From Mesorhabditis belari (lineage: Eukaryota; Nematoda; Chromadorea; Rhabditida; Rhabditidae), in NCBI GenBank assembly GCA_958450365.1, contig CAUEEP010000868.1, positions 365,876 through 429,875 on the forward strand: a stretch of DNA of 64,000 nucleotides, written 5' to 3'. Positions 36,840 to 48,896 of this stretch are shown in pieces. Below the pieces are notes generated by a model. The model saw only the letters and a program-made list of their open reading frames with translations, ran no database searches and had not been told where the DNA came from. The translations under genes and the position numbers were made by a program. Positions within the stretch are counted from its first letter, which is position 1, and every line of letters begins with the position of its first letter.

Positions 36840-39194
36840 TTAAGTACGATCAGCCATAAAGTGCTCAATCTCTTCGACGGTACGTGGAACCTAAAAATGA
36901 CCAGAATATATTTTTATTATTCTCTTTACACGTGAAGTTAATATTGAAGTATTGTTAAGATAAACCCTAACCTGACTCATGTTTTCATTTCCCTTCGCCC
37001 AAATCACAACGTCGTCTTCAATACGCACCTAGAATCATTTAAATAAATTGATGTTACAAAATAACTTGCCCCTCCGGATCCGCGAAACTCGGCAATGCGT
37101 TCCTTGTTCATAAACTGATTGAGCTTTGGATCAGCGAAAGCTGCGTCGAGTAAAAAGTCGATAAAGTAGCATCCTGGTTCAATGGTGATAACCATTCTTT
37201 CCTAAACATTGCCAAATCAACAAATGTGCTCATCGTTATCTACCTGCAACGTTCTCGTCGTGCGAAGACTTTTCAATCCGGGTTCCTTGTAGCGTGGTTC
37301 GGCGTCCTAAAATTTGGTTCAATAAAACAAAACTTAAAAGAAATACCCCAAGATATCCTCCGCAATCGTGAACATCAAGTCCCATAAAATGGCCAAGACC
37401 ATGTGGCATAAAAACAGCGCCAAGCCGACTCTCAACCATTGCGTCAACCTAGAAATGACAATATTACCATAATAATACAGCAAATTCTTTTTGATATTGA
37501 AACGCAATAACCATTCAAGCTTTTATTGCTCTTTAATATGTGCCACTGTAAATAAACTTACATCACCATGAAGTAGACCGGCTTTTACAAGGTGTTCCAA
37601 GATTACTTTTTCAGAGAGTTTATGCATGGCTGCCCAGCGAACACCTAAAATTTAAATTGCGACTGTTGTAGCCTTAAAGTTTTACCTGGTTTTGCTTCTC
37701 GAAGAATGACGCGATTAGCGTCAAGTACAGCATTGTAGATAATTTTTTGTTTGTCTGTGAATTTTCCATTCACAGGAAACGAAGTTGTTACGTCCGACGC
37801 TAAACCGCAAGCTTGTTAGAATAGGATTTTCATTTACCATAGCAGTTATATTCAGGTCCCATGTCAAAAAGGCACATATCCCCATCTTTCACTTCACGAG
37901 CATTTGGAGCATTTGCATGGCCATAATGCAAGATTGAGCCGTTGCAGCCACTAAATTTTGACATGATTTTTAATTAAAGCTTTAAAAATACCTGGCAGCA
38001 ATGCACGTATACGCTAGATGACGACATCCTCCTGTGTAATAACTCGTGTGTCGGAACAAACTAAAAATATATTTGTTAAAAGGCAGAGATTTATCGATTT
38101 AATAGTCCACCCAGTATTTTATTAATACAAACAGACCTTTCACATTGATACTCAAAGAGACCAGGCTTGATGTGTTTCATTACGGCTTTATGCGCATCCG
38201 AAGCAATCTTACTTGCATAGCGAAGAACCTTTGAAATATATTTATAGTAAATCTGACAATATTACTTCCAACTCTAGATCCGTCTTGAAAACGCGTAACT
38301 CGGCGATAATTGGGTAAAGCAAGTCAACATCAATGGAAAACCTAAAAGCATTAAGTTTAGTCAAAACAATTTTCCCACTCCTCCTTTCCTTTGAATTCAG
38401 CTGGTTGAAGAACATGATTCGAATCAGAGTTATCAGCTTTCTAAATATTACATTTAGAAAAATAAATTGACTTTCCTATACAACAAATTCCTTTTAGAGA
38501 AAAAAAATCCTTACAAGTAGAAGTAACTTCTTCGCATTGAACTTTTTCAAGGTTTCCGCAATTGCTGGTGTTTTCTCGTCATAAAAATGAACATCGTCGA
38601 CCTCATACTTCTTTTGAAACCACGCTTCAGGTTCAATTCTAAAAGTCGTAAAAACACAAACTTATTACAAACGGCCTTACTTTCCATCCCAAATCGCATA
38701 ATCGGGGTGTAATTTTGGTGGAAAGAGGACGGATTTTCCTGAATCGATGTCGATCAAACCATACGAATCGGCTTCATGCACCCCAAACGCCCAAAAAAAG
38801 TAGGATTCCTAAAGCAAAAAATTTGATACAGAAATTTTTGATTTGGCTTGAACATGCTCCATATACCCCGTAAATCCTTAATATTTTCGTTATGTACTCT
38901 AATCTCGGCGAATGCGGCCGTTTAGCAGCCATCAGTTTTTTTATAATCGACGCTTATAAACTTACTTGTCTGAAGGGTAAATCATCGGCGTCTGTATTGT
39001 ATCGAAGCTTCTCATGACCACCCTCTAATACGACAACCGCTCCGGGATAAGTAATCTGAAAATATTCGGCTTCATTATTAATCTCCGTTAAATCTGCAAA
39101 CCTTTTCTTTCAGTGCCTTCACCAAGCGCTGTCGGTTTTCCGTGAAGAGTTTCGCCGAAACACGCAGAGTTTTACCGCCGAGATGAAACGACAT
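36840..39194 (-). CDS. PEPD: Xaa-Pro dipeptidase (prolidase)
   Basis: Cytosolic M24 metallopeptidase that splits dipeptides with C-terminal proline. Starts [17 protein letters not shown] at 39194. The N-terminal domain includes [19 protein letters not shown]. The catalytic pita-bread domain has all metal ligands visible: Asp in CLFDMGPEY, Asp in [11 protein letters not shown], His in [18 protein letters not shown], Glu in [11 protein letters not shown], and Glu in [11 protein letters not shown]. The C-terminus is [11 protein letters not shown] at 36840. About twelve exons with short introns. It looks intact and close to the usual length of around 490 residues. Confidence 0.95.
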
Positions 39195-40597
39195 CTAAAA
39201 TGAGTTTAAAAGCAATGAATAGGGTAAAACAATATGAGATATTAAGAACAAAAGGGAGCAACTTCATTAGGAGAAACTAATTTCATTATTTAAAAAGAGC
39301 CATTGATTCCACTGTACCTCAACGGGTCAATGCAAGCACCAAATATGATAACGCAGAGCGGGGCGAGCTCGTGATAAGAAAATGGGTAAAGCTTCAAGTT
39401 TTGATGCTAATCAATTTCAACGAAAGACACTTAAGGTGTTTCTGATGGGCGCAAATAAAGAAACAAAATTTTTTTTGTTATTGTGTTGTAAAATATATGC
39501 AAATTTTAGATGTATGTAAACTTTACGAATGACAAAAGCACTGCATTTTTAAATGTCTTTAGTTGCTGGAAACTCTGAGGAACATACTCACTAGACTTGC
39601 CATCCGATGAATCGAATCCGGATTACATAGGATCGGATTGTCTTAGATGATGATCCGCTCCGATCCGATCCGAAAAAATCGATCGGATAGCAAGTCAGAC
39701 GAAAATGGGTGACCCAAGAAAATTGTGGCGCAGGGTAACAACCTTGCTAAAGGTTTGGACGCAGATTGTAAAAGCGTTAAGCACAACCTAACACACCAAT
39801 AAATGCCTGTTATGCCTAGGTATTATACATAATAGTCTGTATTTTTTTTTCCTTTAACTAATGAAATAAATACCGAAATAAGTACGTCCTTTAACCTGAT
39901 CGTCTTCACTTCGATTGGGTCAATTGATAAATTTGAGCACGTTTTTCACGTTTCTATAGTTATGATTATTTTCCTGTTCATGCGGCACATTATCAGAAAA
40001 AGAAATCACCGAGTTTCGTTCTACAAATTCACTTAGAAACCGGCCGAACGGGGCCCAAAGTCAGCACACGAAAACTACAAAAAGAAGGGGTGATTATAGG
40101 TGAGAGAAGAGTGGAAAAGAGTGTAGTTTGAAGCTCACTCTTTCTATTTTCTCTCGTATTTCCCCTGATCTTTTCCCTTTTCATCAGCTGATTTTCTCTT
40201 TTCTCTGAGCAGTTCTCTGTGTTCAATTTTGTGACTCTCTGCTTACCATTGATCCCCCTCTTCTTTTTGTAATGAACCTTTGATGGGCCTCGTTTGGTCA
40301 ATCTTTGTCGAGACACCATTACAGCTATTTCTTGAATTTGGACGACCGACCAGGTGAGATAATTCAAGACAACGTCGTATGACTTAAGACTGATGATTCT
40401 TTATGATAAAATGTGCAGACTCAAATCAGCCTATCAGATTTGAACAATGAATGAGTACTTTATAATATAGATAGATTTTTATAGGTTACCTAAATATTTA
40501 CATATTACACACACTATGCTCACTATACTCTACATAGTAAGTAAAGTGGTTTAAACGTTTTAAAAAAATGCATTAATCGATTATATCGATACTTTAG
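39195..40597. other. Intergenic region between divergent genes
   Basis: Contains a small inverted pair at about 39595-39697 (GACTTGCCATCCGAT ... TCGATCGGATAGCAAGTC) with several GATCCGATCC units between. A pyrimidine-rich tract lies at 40138-40210, like the one upstream of the zinc-finger gene. No gene is recognised. First exon or promoter of wdr-23 may lie here. Confidence 0.5.
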
Positions 40598-43500
40598 ACA
40601 AATCGCCGAAGTTGAACAAAGTCTTCTCGCTCAAGCGGCCATTATTGCCGCTCAGGAACGTTTCGTAATGGATATGGGAAGGGTTCGTTTAATGGGGGTC
40701 TATGTGCAGTAAAAATAATTGACACTTCTTGTAGAGTTAAGATCAGAATCATTTTTGCTGAAAGATTTGTTCACTTTTCGTTTAGATGGATATCGATAGT
40801 GATAGTGAAAGTGATGTCGAACATTTGGCCTCATCAATTGATTCGGACAATGAAAAGAGAAGAGCCAATGAAGATACAGAATCGGATGATTCTGATTTCT
40901 CGGTAAGATTATACTAGACTGCGATACGGCTTAATTGTACAAGAATTTGTATTGGAACAATAAAAACACTGACTCTTTCCTATTACTAGGTACCTTAACC
41001 GTGTAACGGGTACCTTAAGAACAAACAAAAAACAACAAAAAAAAATAAAAGCCTTAAAAGAAACGGGGAAAAAGCAAATATTCAAAGTTGGTTGATGAAT
41101 AAGGTACCCGATTTTCTTAAGGTACCCAGTTTTTTTTAAGGTACTTAGTAATAGGAAAGAGCCAAAACACTTTTAAAACATTTCAGAGTGATTACGAGAT
41201 ACGACCGTCAACAACCCAACCGAGACCCTTACAAAAACTCGTCTCTGGATGCACGGCTGGGAGTTGTCCGGAGGTACGATTTTAAGATTTCAGAAACAAT
41301 AATCAAATTGGAATTTTTTCAATTGCCTTTTTCAAAGCTCTTTAACTCATCTGTAAATTTGAGGCATTGGGTCGACTACGACTTGATTGTATGACATCAA
41401 CGGGAGAATTGAGGAAATCGTCAAACTTGATTAGAGCTAAACGATTGAGGGAATTTGGTCAAAAACCTATCACAACTGCCGCTGAAAAGGGAAAAATATT
41501 AAGCAGGTTTGCTGTTGTTTTACACGCCTGAGCTATTTGAAAAATGACTTTCAGTTTTTTGCCAAACCGTCGCAAAATCGTGGCCAAGGTCGAGACAAAA
41601 ACCTTTTGCTCACGATATTTTAATGGGGATGATGTGATGACGGCTAGTCAAGGTAAAATATTGATCAAAAATTAATTTTCCTTTACACTTACAGATTAGA
41701 TGATGCAAAAATAGAAAAAAAAGTAAGACAAAATATAAAAAATAAGTGTACAATTTTGTCATGACCTTTAATACCTTAATTTAACATAGCAGAATAGCTG
41801 GCCAATGCGAGGGAGCATTTTAAAAACGCATTAATCGCGCCTTAATCGACGATTAAACGATTAAAATTTTAATCACCCAACTTTAATCGATTATGTTTTA
41901 TACGTGTGTATTTCCTTGATATCCTTGATGTTGGTGATCCAATTTGAGTAGTTGACAAAGTTGTTTTAACAATTTATTTAAAACAGACGAAATATTGGGC
42001 AATCCTTTTCCCAACAAAAATTCGACAATGAATTTGACCAAAGAGAAACAATGCTGTACAGGGGGTACAGGTCCGGCGGACAATTAGGGGTACAGGTCCG
42101 GCCTTTAGAAAACACTTAATTTAGCAAATAAATAATCTGTGAGAATGATTTAAAAAACTATTATATTCCCAACAAATTAATTAATTGATTGCGGGGAATA
42201 CACTCTATTACAGATGGCTCGATTCGTTTCTACTCGCGCAAACGGAGTTATGAGAATCGATATCAACTCAAGACACAAATCATGGTTAATATAAAAATCT
42301 TATATTTGGAACTAATTTTCGATAGACAATCTAAAAAGACATTTACTATATAGGTAAACTAAAAGCCAAAGACATTTTAATATATAGGTTCCCGCAGTCT
42401 CATGGGCGGTGCTTGATGTAGCGGTAAGCCCCGATTCAACTCTTCTTGCTTATGGGACATGGAGAGATGAAGTATTTGTGACACCGTTGAGAGTGAGTCT
42501 TTTTAAAAATAATCCTTTTAGTTGTTTTTAAATTTGAAACCACCGTAGCTCGCTCCTTTTTAGTCCTATTTATCTGATGGGTGTTTTGATCAAGAAGGTC
42601 CGTCACCACAATGGCAGCGGATCAGTATCGGAGCAGAAGATTTAGATAGGTAAGAATCATCGAGCTTTTCAGTGCAATAAATAAAAAGCTCTTTAGAGTG
42701 CATATGTTACGCCCGTTATTGAATTTCGTTCGTTATTGAGTCTATTCAATAACGGACGTTCGGTTCTGAGTCCGTTTTTGAATCGTTCAACCTATATTTC
42801 AACAATTTCCAAACTTTACTACTAAGTCCTATAAACTAACGCATTTTTTTTCTTTTGACCATTGAGCATCCATCATCAAACTTCAAAACTTATTGGTAAC
42901 AAACGATCGGAAATGTAAATGATCGAAATCAAACATAACAAGCACAACTTATAAAAACTTATAAAAATAAAGAAAGATAAAATAGAAATGTGGAAAGCGC
43001 AAGCTAGCTAGGATTCGAATTATGAATAGAAATTGAAATTACACTTGCTAACTCGCAAAAACTATACTCATTACAAAAAAAGCAAAAATTGTTAAAGTGT
43101 AGGTTGGACGATTCAAAAACCGGTTCAACTCAGAACCGGACAAAATTCAATAACAAAACTAAATTAAAATCACTTTAAATACAATAAATAATCACACATA
43201 AATTCACAAATTTCAGAGGTGGATCAGCGATGGCACTTTTCCAATTGAAATTCTCGCGAGATGGCACAGAAATTTTGTGTGGAGCGTCGAGTTTTCATGT
43301 TTACGCTATAGATGTCGAAACAAAGAAAACAACGTTAGATGTGAGAAATTTACTTCTTTATCTTTTCCCTGCAAAAACCAGATGATTTCCATATTAAATT
43401 GAGAGTAAAAGATAAACAAGTACGCTACAACGAACTTTTTTTATCCTTCCTCCGCCAAAAATTACGTTACAAATGCAGAATTCAACCTTTCTTGCAAATA

Positions 43501-46500
43501 ACATGTCCATTTGTTTGACAAGTAACCCGAAAAAGGCCCGAAAAGGACAAACAGCCCGAAAAAGGAAATTTCAAATACGATTTCAGCTATTGGCTCACGA
43601 AGACGACATCAATGCGGTTTGCTTTGGCGCTCGAAATCACTTGGTGTTCAGCGCGGGTGATGATGGGCTTTGTAAAGTGAGTGACTTGTGATTAAAATGA
43701 AATGAGACAATCCAACGCACAAATTCTTTGGAGATAAGACAACCCAAATCACTAAATATTGGATCGTAGGTTTGGGATCGTCGAGCGATGAACGAGTCAA
43801 CACAAGCAGCCGGGGTTTTTGCCGGACATCGTGATGGAATTACATCAATTGATGCGAGAAGCGATGATAGGTTTGTTTGGTGCAAAACTGTTTTGACAAA
43901 ATGAATAAATCCATCTGTGTGTTGGCTATTTTCAAGAGAAATTGTAAAGCTGATTTCCCTTGGTATCTGTCAGCATAAGCAAATCAAATATAACTATAAG
44001 ACCAATTTCTTTTTTAGATACGTTATCACAAACTCGAAAGATCAAACAATAAAACTATGGGATTTGCGGTGTTTCGCAAAGCAAAGCGGAATTGTAAGTA
44101 AAATTGTATTTAATCAATTATGTTCTATGAAAAGTCTTTACTTCCATTTTTTCCAGAGACCCGTGACTGCTCTCCACTTAATAACGCGCCCCAGCTACCG
44201 TGCCCCGGCAAATAACAAAGCGCGTATAGAAAGGTGCCTCCCCAGTTCATTTTTGGGTTCTTCTGGGAAATACGGGAAAAAATCTTGATCTTTTTCACAT
44301 CTATAGTCTCCAACAGTCCTTGAAAATGTTTTGTGGTCTCTTACCCTCTTGCAAAATAAAATCACATAAAACTATTAAAATATCAAATGTATGACTAATT
44401 TTTGATTTTTACAGTGTAAAATGACCGGAGAGCCCGCTTTATATACTCATTTTGTTATTTGGCAGGGTACGGTAGCTGGGGCGCAGTATTGAGTGGAGAG
44501 CAGTCACGGACCTCTGAAAAAGAACGAAAGTAAAGTCTTTGCAATTTATGAAAGAATCCCCATTTTTTTGTAGCGGCAGACGCGAACGAGTGTTCAGAGT
44601 CAGAGATGGGATTATCGATGGAATCAAAATCCATCTTTTAAAGTTCAAGAACTTCTTCCAGGTGGGTGTTAGTCTTCTCAGGCTAAACTGGATTCTCTTC
44701 TCTGAGTATTTTGTACAGCATCAAATAAATATCTTAGGTGATTGCTCGGTGATGTCATTTTATGGACATGTTGTGAGACATACTTTGATTCGAGCTCGTT
44801 TCTCTCCACAAAATACCGGCTCGAGATTCATTTATACTGGATGTGCAACAGGAAAAGTTCTAGGTAACACATTATTATCATTTTTAGAGTAAAAAAATAA
44901 GTCCTTTCAAGTGATGCAAAGTTCATCTGATTCTTATAGAAAAAATGACGCAAAACCGCTCATTCAAACCTTTTTAGGGGTTCAAAGCCAGCTTTTTTTT
45001 ATTTTGCACCCTACTTTTGCTTAAATTTGTATGGTAAACAAGCTTATTAAAAAAATTTTAGTTTACGATATTGTAACGGGAGAGGTTGCGACAGAGTTGC
45101 CCGGCCATGTAGCGGTGGTGAGAGAATGTGATTGGAATGAAGAAACAAATGAAATCACATCATCGTCGGTTAGTTGTTATCAATTCACGAATTAAATCCT
45201 ATTTGGGAATACAAATTAACTATGAGAGTAAGGATTTCGTCCAACCACAAGTATCACTATAATGCTCGAGTGTGGTCCTCTCGTCTACCGTAATCTTCTC
45301 CCCTAGTTTGTACCTACCTATTTTTGTTTTCTTTAGAAAAAAATTATCAATACTGTACTTGACTTAATTTAAAAATTGACGCCAAGCATAAATTTACATC
45401 AAAAAGTGTATAATTCAGTGGGACGGTCAAGTATTCTCGTGGAAATACGATCCTCGTTCATCACCTAACTACAATTCAATGGGAATCGATGAAGAAAGTT
45501 GTGATGAATTCTATGAGCCGCTCATACATAAAAAACAAAACAAAAGGTTTGACAGCTAACATTTCCGATTAGAGTGTGTTTCTCGCGGTTATCACGTTGT
45601 CTAAAACGCGTCCCCGAAAAAAATACCGTAATCCCGTCGAGAAAAATGCAAAATTCAATATATGCAAATATAAAAAAGAAAACAAAATAAGACAAAATGT
45701 ATAAAATAGAGAAAACCAGCGGAAAACCCAGTCCGGGCCCTTTGGGACGGGTTCGGGGAACACGCATAGTTTAAAAGGCCCATGTACAATAGAAAAAGAG
45801 AAGACAAAGTGAAAAGGAACGCTAAAAGAAACAGAGAACAAAATTGTTTTCGTCGAGCGCACAAAACGACTTTTTAGCACCAAACTTTCCGTCAACTGAC
45901 TAAAACTGCTGTAGCCTATGTTAAGCTCCGTCCCTTTTTAAAATGGACCTAAAAGTCAGATTTCCCACAGCCGAAAACCCCCGGGAGCAAAATATCGTGC
46001 GCAAAAGCTGAATACTTTCAGTGATAGAACAAACGTAATTATGGCGCATCGCGTTTGTGCACAGATAGAAGAACAGACAGACAGACGGACAGACAGACGG
46101 GCAGAGGGAGGGACGTTTCTTCTGCTTTATATATGTCGTAGCCGCTGACGAAATTCAGCCGCTAACGAATCATTCGTTAACGGCTAGCCGCTAAAGAATC
46201 ATTCGTTAACGGCTAGCCGCTAACGAATCATTCGTAATCGGCTAGCCGCTAACGAATCATTCGTTAACGGCTAGCCGATTACGAATGAAATTTTTTCGCT
46301 AGCCGTGCACAATTTGTAATCGGCTTCTGTGAACATGGCTCGATTCAAATGAGCCTTTGATTTCAAACTATTTATACAAAACGCAAATCAGCAAACTAAT
46401 CACAACAAGTGAAATAAAATTTATAACATTTAACACGTATAACATACCGATTGAAGATCAATTAGGTCGACTTGGCAGCGCTCATTTTGCTCCTTCGTTA

Positions 46501-47975
46501 TCATCGGCTTCACAACAACTTCTTTTTTTTTGGCGTCCCCTTCTTTAACTCACATTCCGGGCAAAGTTTGACAAAAATTTCGAGTATTTCCTTTGAGATC
46601 CCGTGATAATCTCCTCGCAGTTCTTTCCACATCAGATCCCGGCCGGCGTGTCCTAGTCTTTTGTGAGTTGACGTCAAAACATCGAAGAGTTCCTCTTTCT
46701 TGACGACTCGTTTTGGTTGTACGTTCTCTCCTTTATCTCCATGATTGTAGAGTATCATTGATTGCTCAATACATTGAATCGAGTAAGGACGTGCCCAATT
46801 CGCCTCTTCTGTCGTTCGCTTCCGTTTCTCGCTTTCAATTTCACTTGACATTGTTGTCAATCTGTTCACAATTTCATCGTATTTTTTCGTCGTTAGTATA
46901 TGCGTTCGCTTTTTCAAAACTTGATACGCATCAAGTTGGTTGAGAAATTAATTCATCCTGAAAAACAAATGATTCTGTATAATAAAACCAAAGAAAAAAA
47001 AACAGAAAGAAATTAATCCGAAATCACTGATAACAATGGGGTGGACTCCTCTCGGAGGACCCAATTTCAGCAAAAGGGCATTTTGACAACTTTAAATAGC
47101 TCGCTACAAAATCAATCTTTTCCCTTTTCTTTTTTTTGCGTAAAAAATTTGAAACCAAAAACACGGTAAATTCATTTGAATCTAGCCATGTTCGCAGAAG
47201 AACAAAGATTTCGTACAAATCTAGTGAAAAAATTTCATTTGTAATCGGCTAGCGAAAAATTTCATTCGTTAGCGGCTAGCCGTTTACGAATGATTCGTTA
47301 GCGGCTAGCCGATTACGAATCATTCGTAAACGGCTAGCGAAAAATTTCATTCGTTAGCGGCTAGCCGTTAACGAATGATTCGTTAGCGGCTGAATTTCGT
47401 CAGCGGCTACGACATATATACTAGATAAGCATACAATTTCGCCACAGCCTTTAATACCTTAATTTAACTTGGCTGAATAGCTGGCCAATGCGAATGGGCG
47501 TTTTAAAAAACGCATTAATCGACGATCAATTGATTAGAATTTTAACTTTAATCTTTAATCGATCCAACTTTAATTGATTAATTAATTGATCGCGGGGATC
47601 ACACTATACTTTAACAGCAAATTTCAAATTCTTTTCAGGAAACGATGTAGCAAAGCCCCAACGGCACAAAAATACTCCCCGATTGATCCCTATGATACAG
47701 ACACTGGGTAAATTACTAAATCTGTATTATGAAGCTTTTTGCCCTTACAATTGATATTTCTTTTGTTCTGCTAGTTTACCCGGTTTTGACGAGTATTTGA
47801 TTGGATGTGATTCGAAATGTCATTCTTTGTTCATTGTTGCTTCACCATTCCATATCTTCGAAAACTCTTTGATTTTTCTCGTTTTCTCATTTATGTTGTA
47901 TACGAAGATGAATAATTTTATAGCTGGTCAGAGGATTCTGTACCCAATGATTATCGTGATAACTATTCGGTGTAA
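40598..47975 (+). CDS. wdr-23: WDR-23/DCAF11, CUL4-DDB1 substrate receptor
   Basis: In C. elegans WDR-23 targets the oxidative-stress factor SKN-1 for ubiquitin-dependent decay. The first exon I can place begins after ACTTTAG (AEVEQSLLAQAAIIAAQERF). The first in-frame ATGs are at 40668 and the one starting MDIDSDSESDVEHLAS. Next come SSFLPNRRKIVAKVETKTF and the WD40 blades: SWAVLDVAVSPDSTLLAYG, SHEDD-like LLAHEDDINAVCFG, FSAGDDGLCKVWDRRAMN, GHRDGITSIDARSDDRYVIT, NSKDQTIKLWDLRCF, RWDYRWNQNPSFKVQELLP, GHVVRHTLIRARFSP, and SSWDGQVFSWKYDPR. The last exons give KRCSKAPTAQKYSPIDPYD and end SVPNDYRDNYSV at 47975. Introns carry at least five mobile elements. A further upstream 5' exon is possible. 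Confidence 0.9.
40970..41164. repeat. Short inverted-repeat element in wdr-23
   Basis: 195 bp with ends TGACTCTTTCCTATTACTAG and TAGTAATAGGAAAGAGCCA. Several GGTACCTTAA/TTAAGGTACC motifs lie in each arm. Intronic. Confidence 0.9.
41765..42214. repeat. Dispersed repeat, copy 1 (in wdr-23)
   Basis: Shares GACCTTTAATACCTTAATTT, AATAGCTGGCCAATGCGA and a run of ATTAATCGA units with 47449-47620, and both copies end in an ATTGATYGCGGGG segment near CACTCTATTACAG. This copy is longer, with about 270 extra bases inside. Same gene, two different introns. Class unknown. Confidence 0.7.
42715..43154. repeat. Foldback element in wdr-23 intron
   Basis: The left arm starts GTTATTGAATTTCGTTCGTT and includes CGGTTCTGAGTCCGTTTTTG. 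The right arm mirrors it (AAAACCGGTTCAACTCAGAACCGG ... ATTCAATAAC). The arms are each about 55-80 bases, with about 300 bases of AT-rich loop. Confidence 0.8.
44127..44545. repeat. Inverted-repeat element splitting wdr-23 exons
   Basis: Ends TTCTATGAAAAGTCTTTACT and AGTAAAGTCTTTGCAATTTA. Inner arms CGTGACTGCTCTCCACT and AGTGGAGAGCAGTCACG, then CGCCCCAGCTACCGT and ACGGTAGCTGGGGCG. Lies in the intron between NSKDQTIKLWDLR and the exon coding RWDYRWN. Confidence 0.9.
46128..47420. mobile_element. Element with clustered palindromic end repeats and integrase relic
   Basis: 1,293 bp in the last large intron of wdr-23. Outer ends TATATATGTCGTAGCCGCTG and CAGCGGCTACGACATATATA are exact inverted copies. 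Each end carries four or five tandem units built from two palindromes, ACGAATCATTCGT and GGCTAGCC, about 29 bases per unit. The two arms are in inverted orientation. The inside holds a truncated integrase-like gene. The gene resembles those of Ginger-type cut-and-paste elements; the assignment is tentative. Confidence 0.8.
46448..46917 (-). pseudogene. Truncated Ginger-like integrase with H2C2 zinc finger
   Basis: The frame at 46510-46917 codes a Lys-rich segment and then an integrase zinc-binding domain: STHKRLGHAGRDLMWKEL with the two His, and KLCPECELKK with the two Cys. It ends at a run of nine A's. Moving one frame at this run continues into KEVVVKPMITKEQNERCQVDLIDLQS, where VDLID marks the first catalytic Asp of an integrase core. 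A GTATGT donor follows at once. The rest of the catalytic core is absent from the element. There is no clear start codon. Confidence 0.75.
47449..47620. repeat. Dispersed repeat, copy 2 (in wdr-23)
   Basis: Partner of 41765-42214. Starts CAGCCTTTAATACCTTAATT and ends TTGATCGCGGGGATCACACT. It lies 28 bases to the right of the integrase-relic element. Confidence 0.7.
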
Positions 47976-48532
47976 ATTTTGCTGGTCCACTTATTCATTT
48001 GTTGAATAAAGTATATATAACACAATTCTAAATCATCAAACAGCGTTTAAAAAAACATTGTGTGCTAAAGGAATGAAACTTTTGAAACCAAATTTAGGCA
48101 GTTTTTTTTTGTTTACAGCTAGACAAAGTCGAGTCTATCTGGAAAAGGAGGACGCTCATTTCCATGCATGAGAAAGCTGAAAATGAGGAGGGTTTAGATG
48201 GGAGAAAGGCTCTCATTTGGAAGGGCCTTTTGGTGGGGGAGGACGACTTGGTGGGATTCGTCAATTGGAAGAAGGGAAAGAAATAGGACAAGAGAAACAG
48301 AGAAAAGAAGAGAAAACGAAAAGAGAGAGATCGATAGGGTTTGAAAGGAGAAAGGGGTGCCCCATGCGGGCATCGAGCGTCCCCTTCTTTTCGCCCGCTT
48401 CCCGATACCACAACGTCCAGCTTTCTTACATTTAATTCTGCCCCATTGACCCTAATGGATAATCTTTTCAGAAACTTTTTACCTGTTATTTGCTCATTTT
48501 TTGATTTTTCATGGAGAAAGCTATGTTTATGA
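47976..48532. other. Intergenic stretch with purine-rich tract
   Basis: Downstream of wdr-23. A G/A-rich tract runs through about 48160-48345. Open frames on both strands here are low-complexity. Nothing recognised. Confidence 0.5.
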
Positions 48533-48896
48533 TGGCAACTAGTAAAATGCATGCCTTCATGCCGACGTTCATTTGTGTGCGTGCTATATTTAAGCGTTAG
48601 ATAAATTTACGTGAGTATAGGATAGCTTTTAACAGCTTGTGGGAGGTTTTTTTTAATCTTTTTCGGCTTATTTTATAATCTATCTAAGGCTTAAACATGC
48701 AACAAGCACGCGCACAAATCAGCAAGTAAACCAAAAAGTGGAGCGCAACTATATAAAACGCAACACGTATGTAATTTTTTTACCTAATTGTAACTGTTTA
48801 TAATAACTAATTTTGTGACCGAAGTAATTTTTTAGAAAAGTGAAAGGTAAGTGGGCATGAAAAAACGGCATGAAGCATGAATTTTACTAGTTGCCG
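48533..48896. repeat. Inverted-repeat element between WD genes
   Basis: 364 bp. Left end GGCAACTAGTAAAATGCATG with CTTCATGCCG is mirrored by CGGCATGAAG and CATGAATTTTACTAGTTGCC at the right. No coding frame. Confidence 0.85.

Noticed and set aside
45522..45895. Overlapping Phe-rich minus-strand frames in a wdr-23 intron
   Set aside because: Composition-driven frames in repeat-like intronic sequence; no recognised domain.
46141..46290. CRISPR-like array
   Set aside because: The regular repeats lack unique spacers, are palindromic and mirrored at the other end, and the genome is eukaryotic.
48094..48552. 152-codon minus-strand frame
   Set aside because: It spans a purine-rich tract, with no similarity or splice context.
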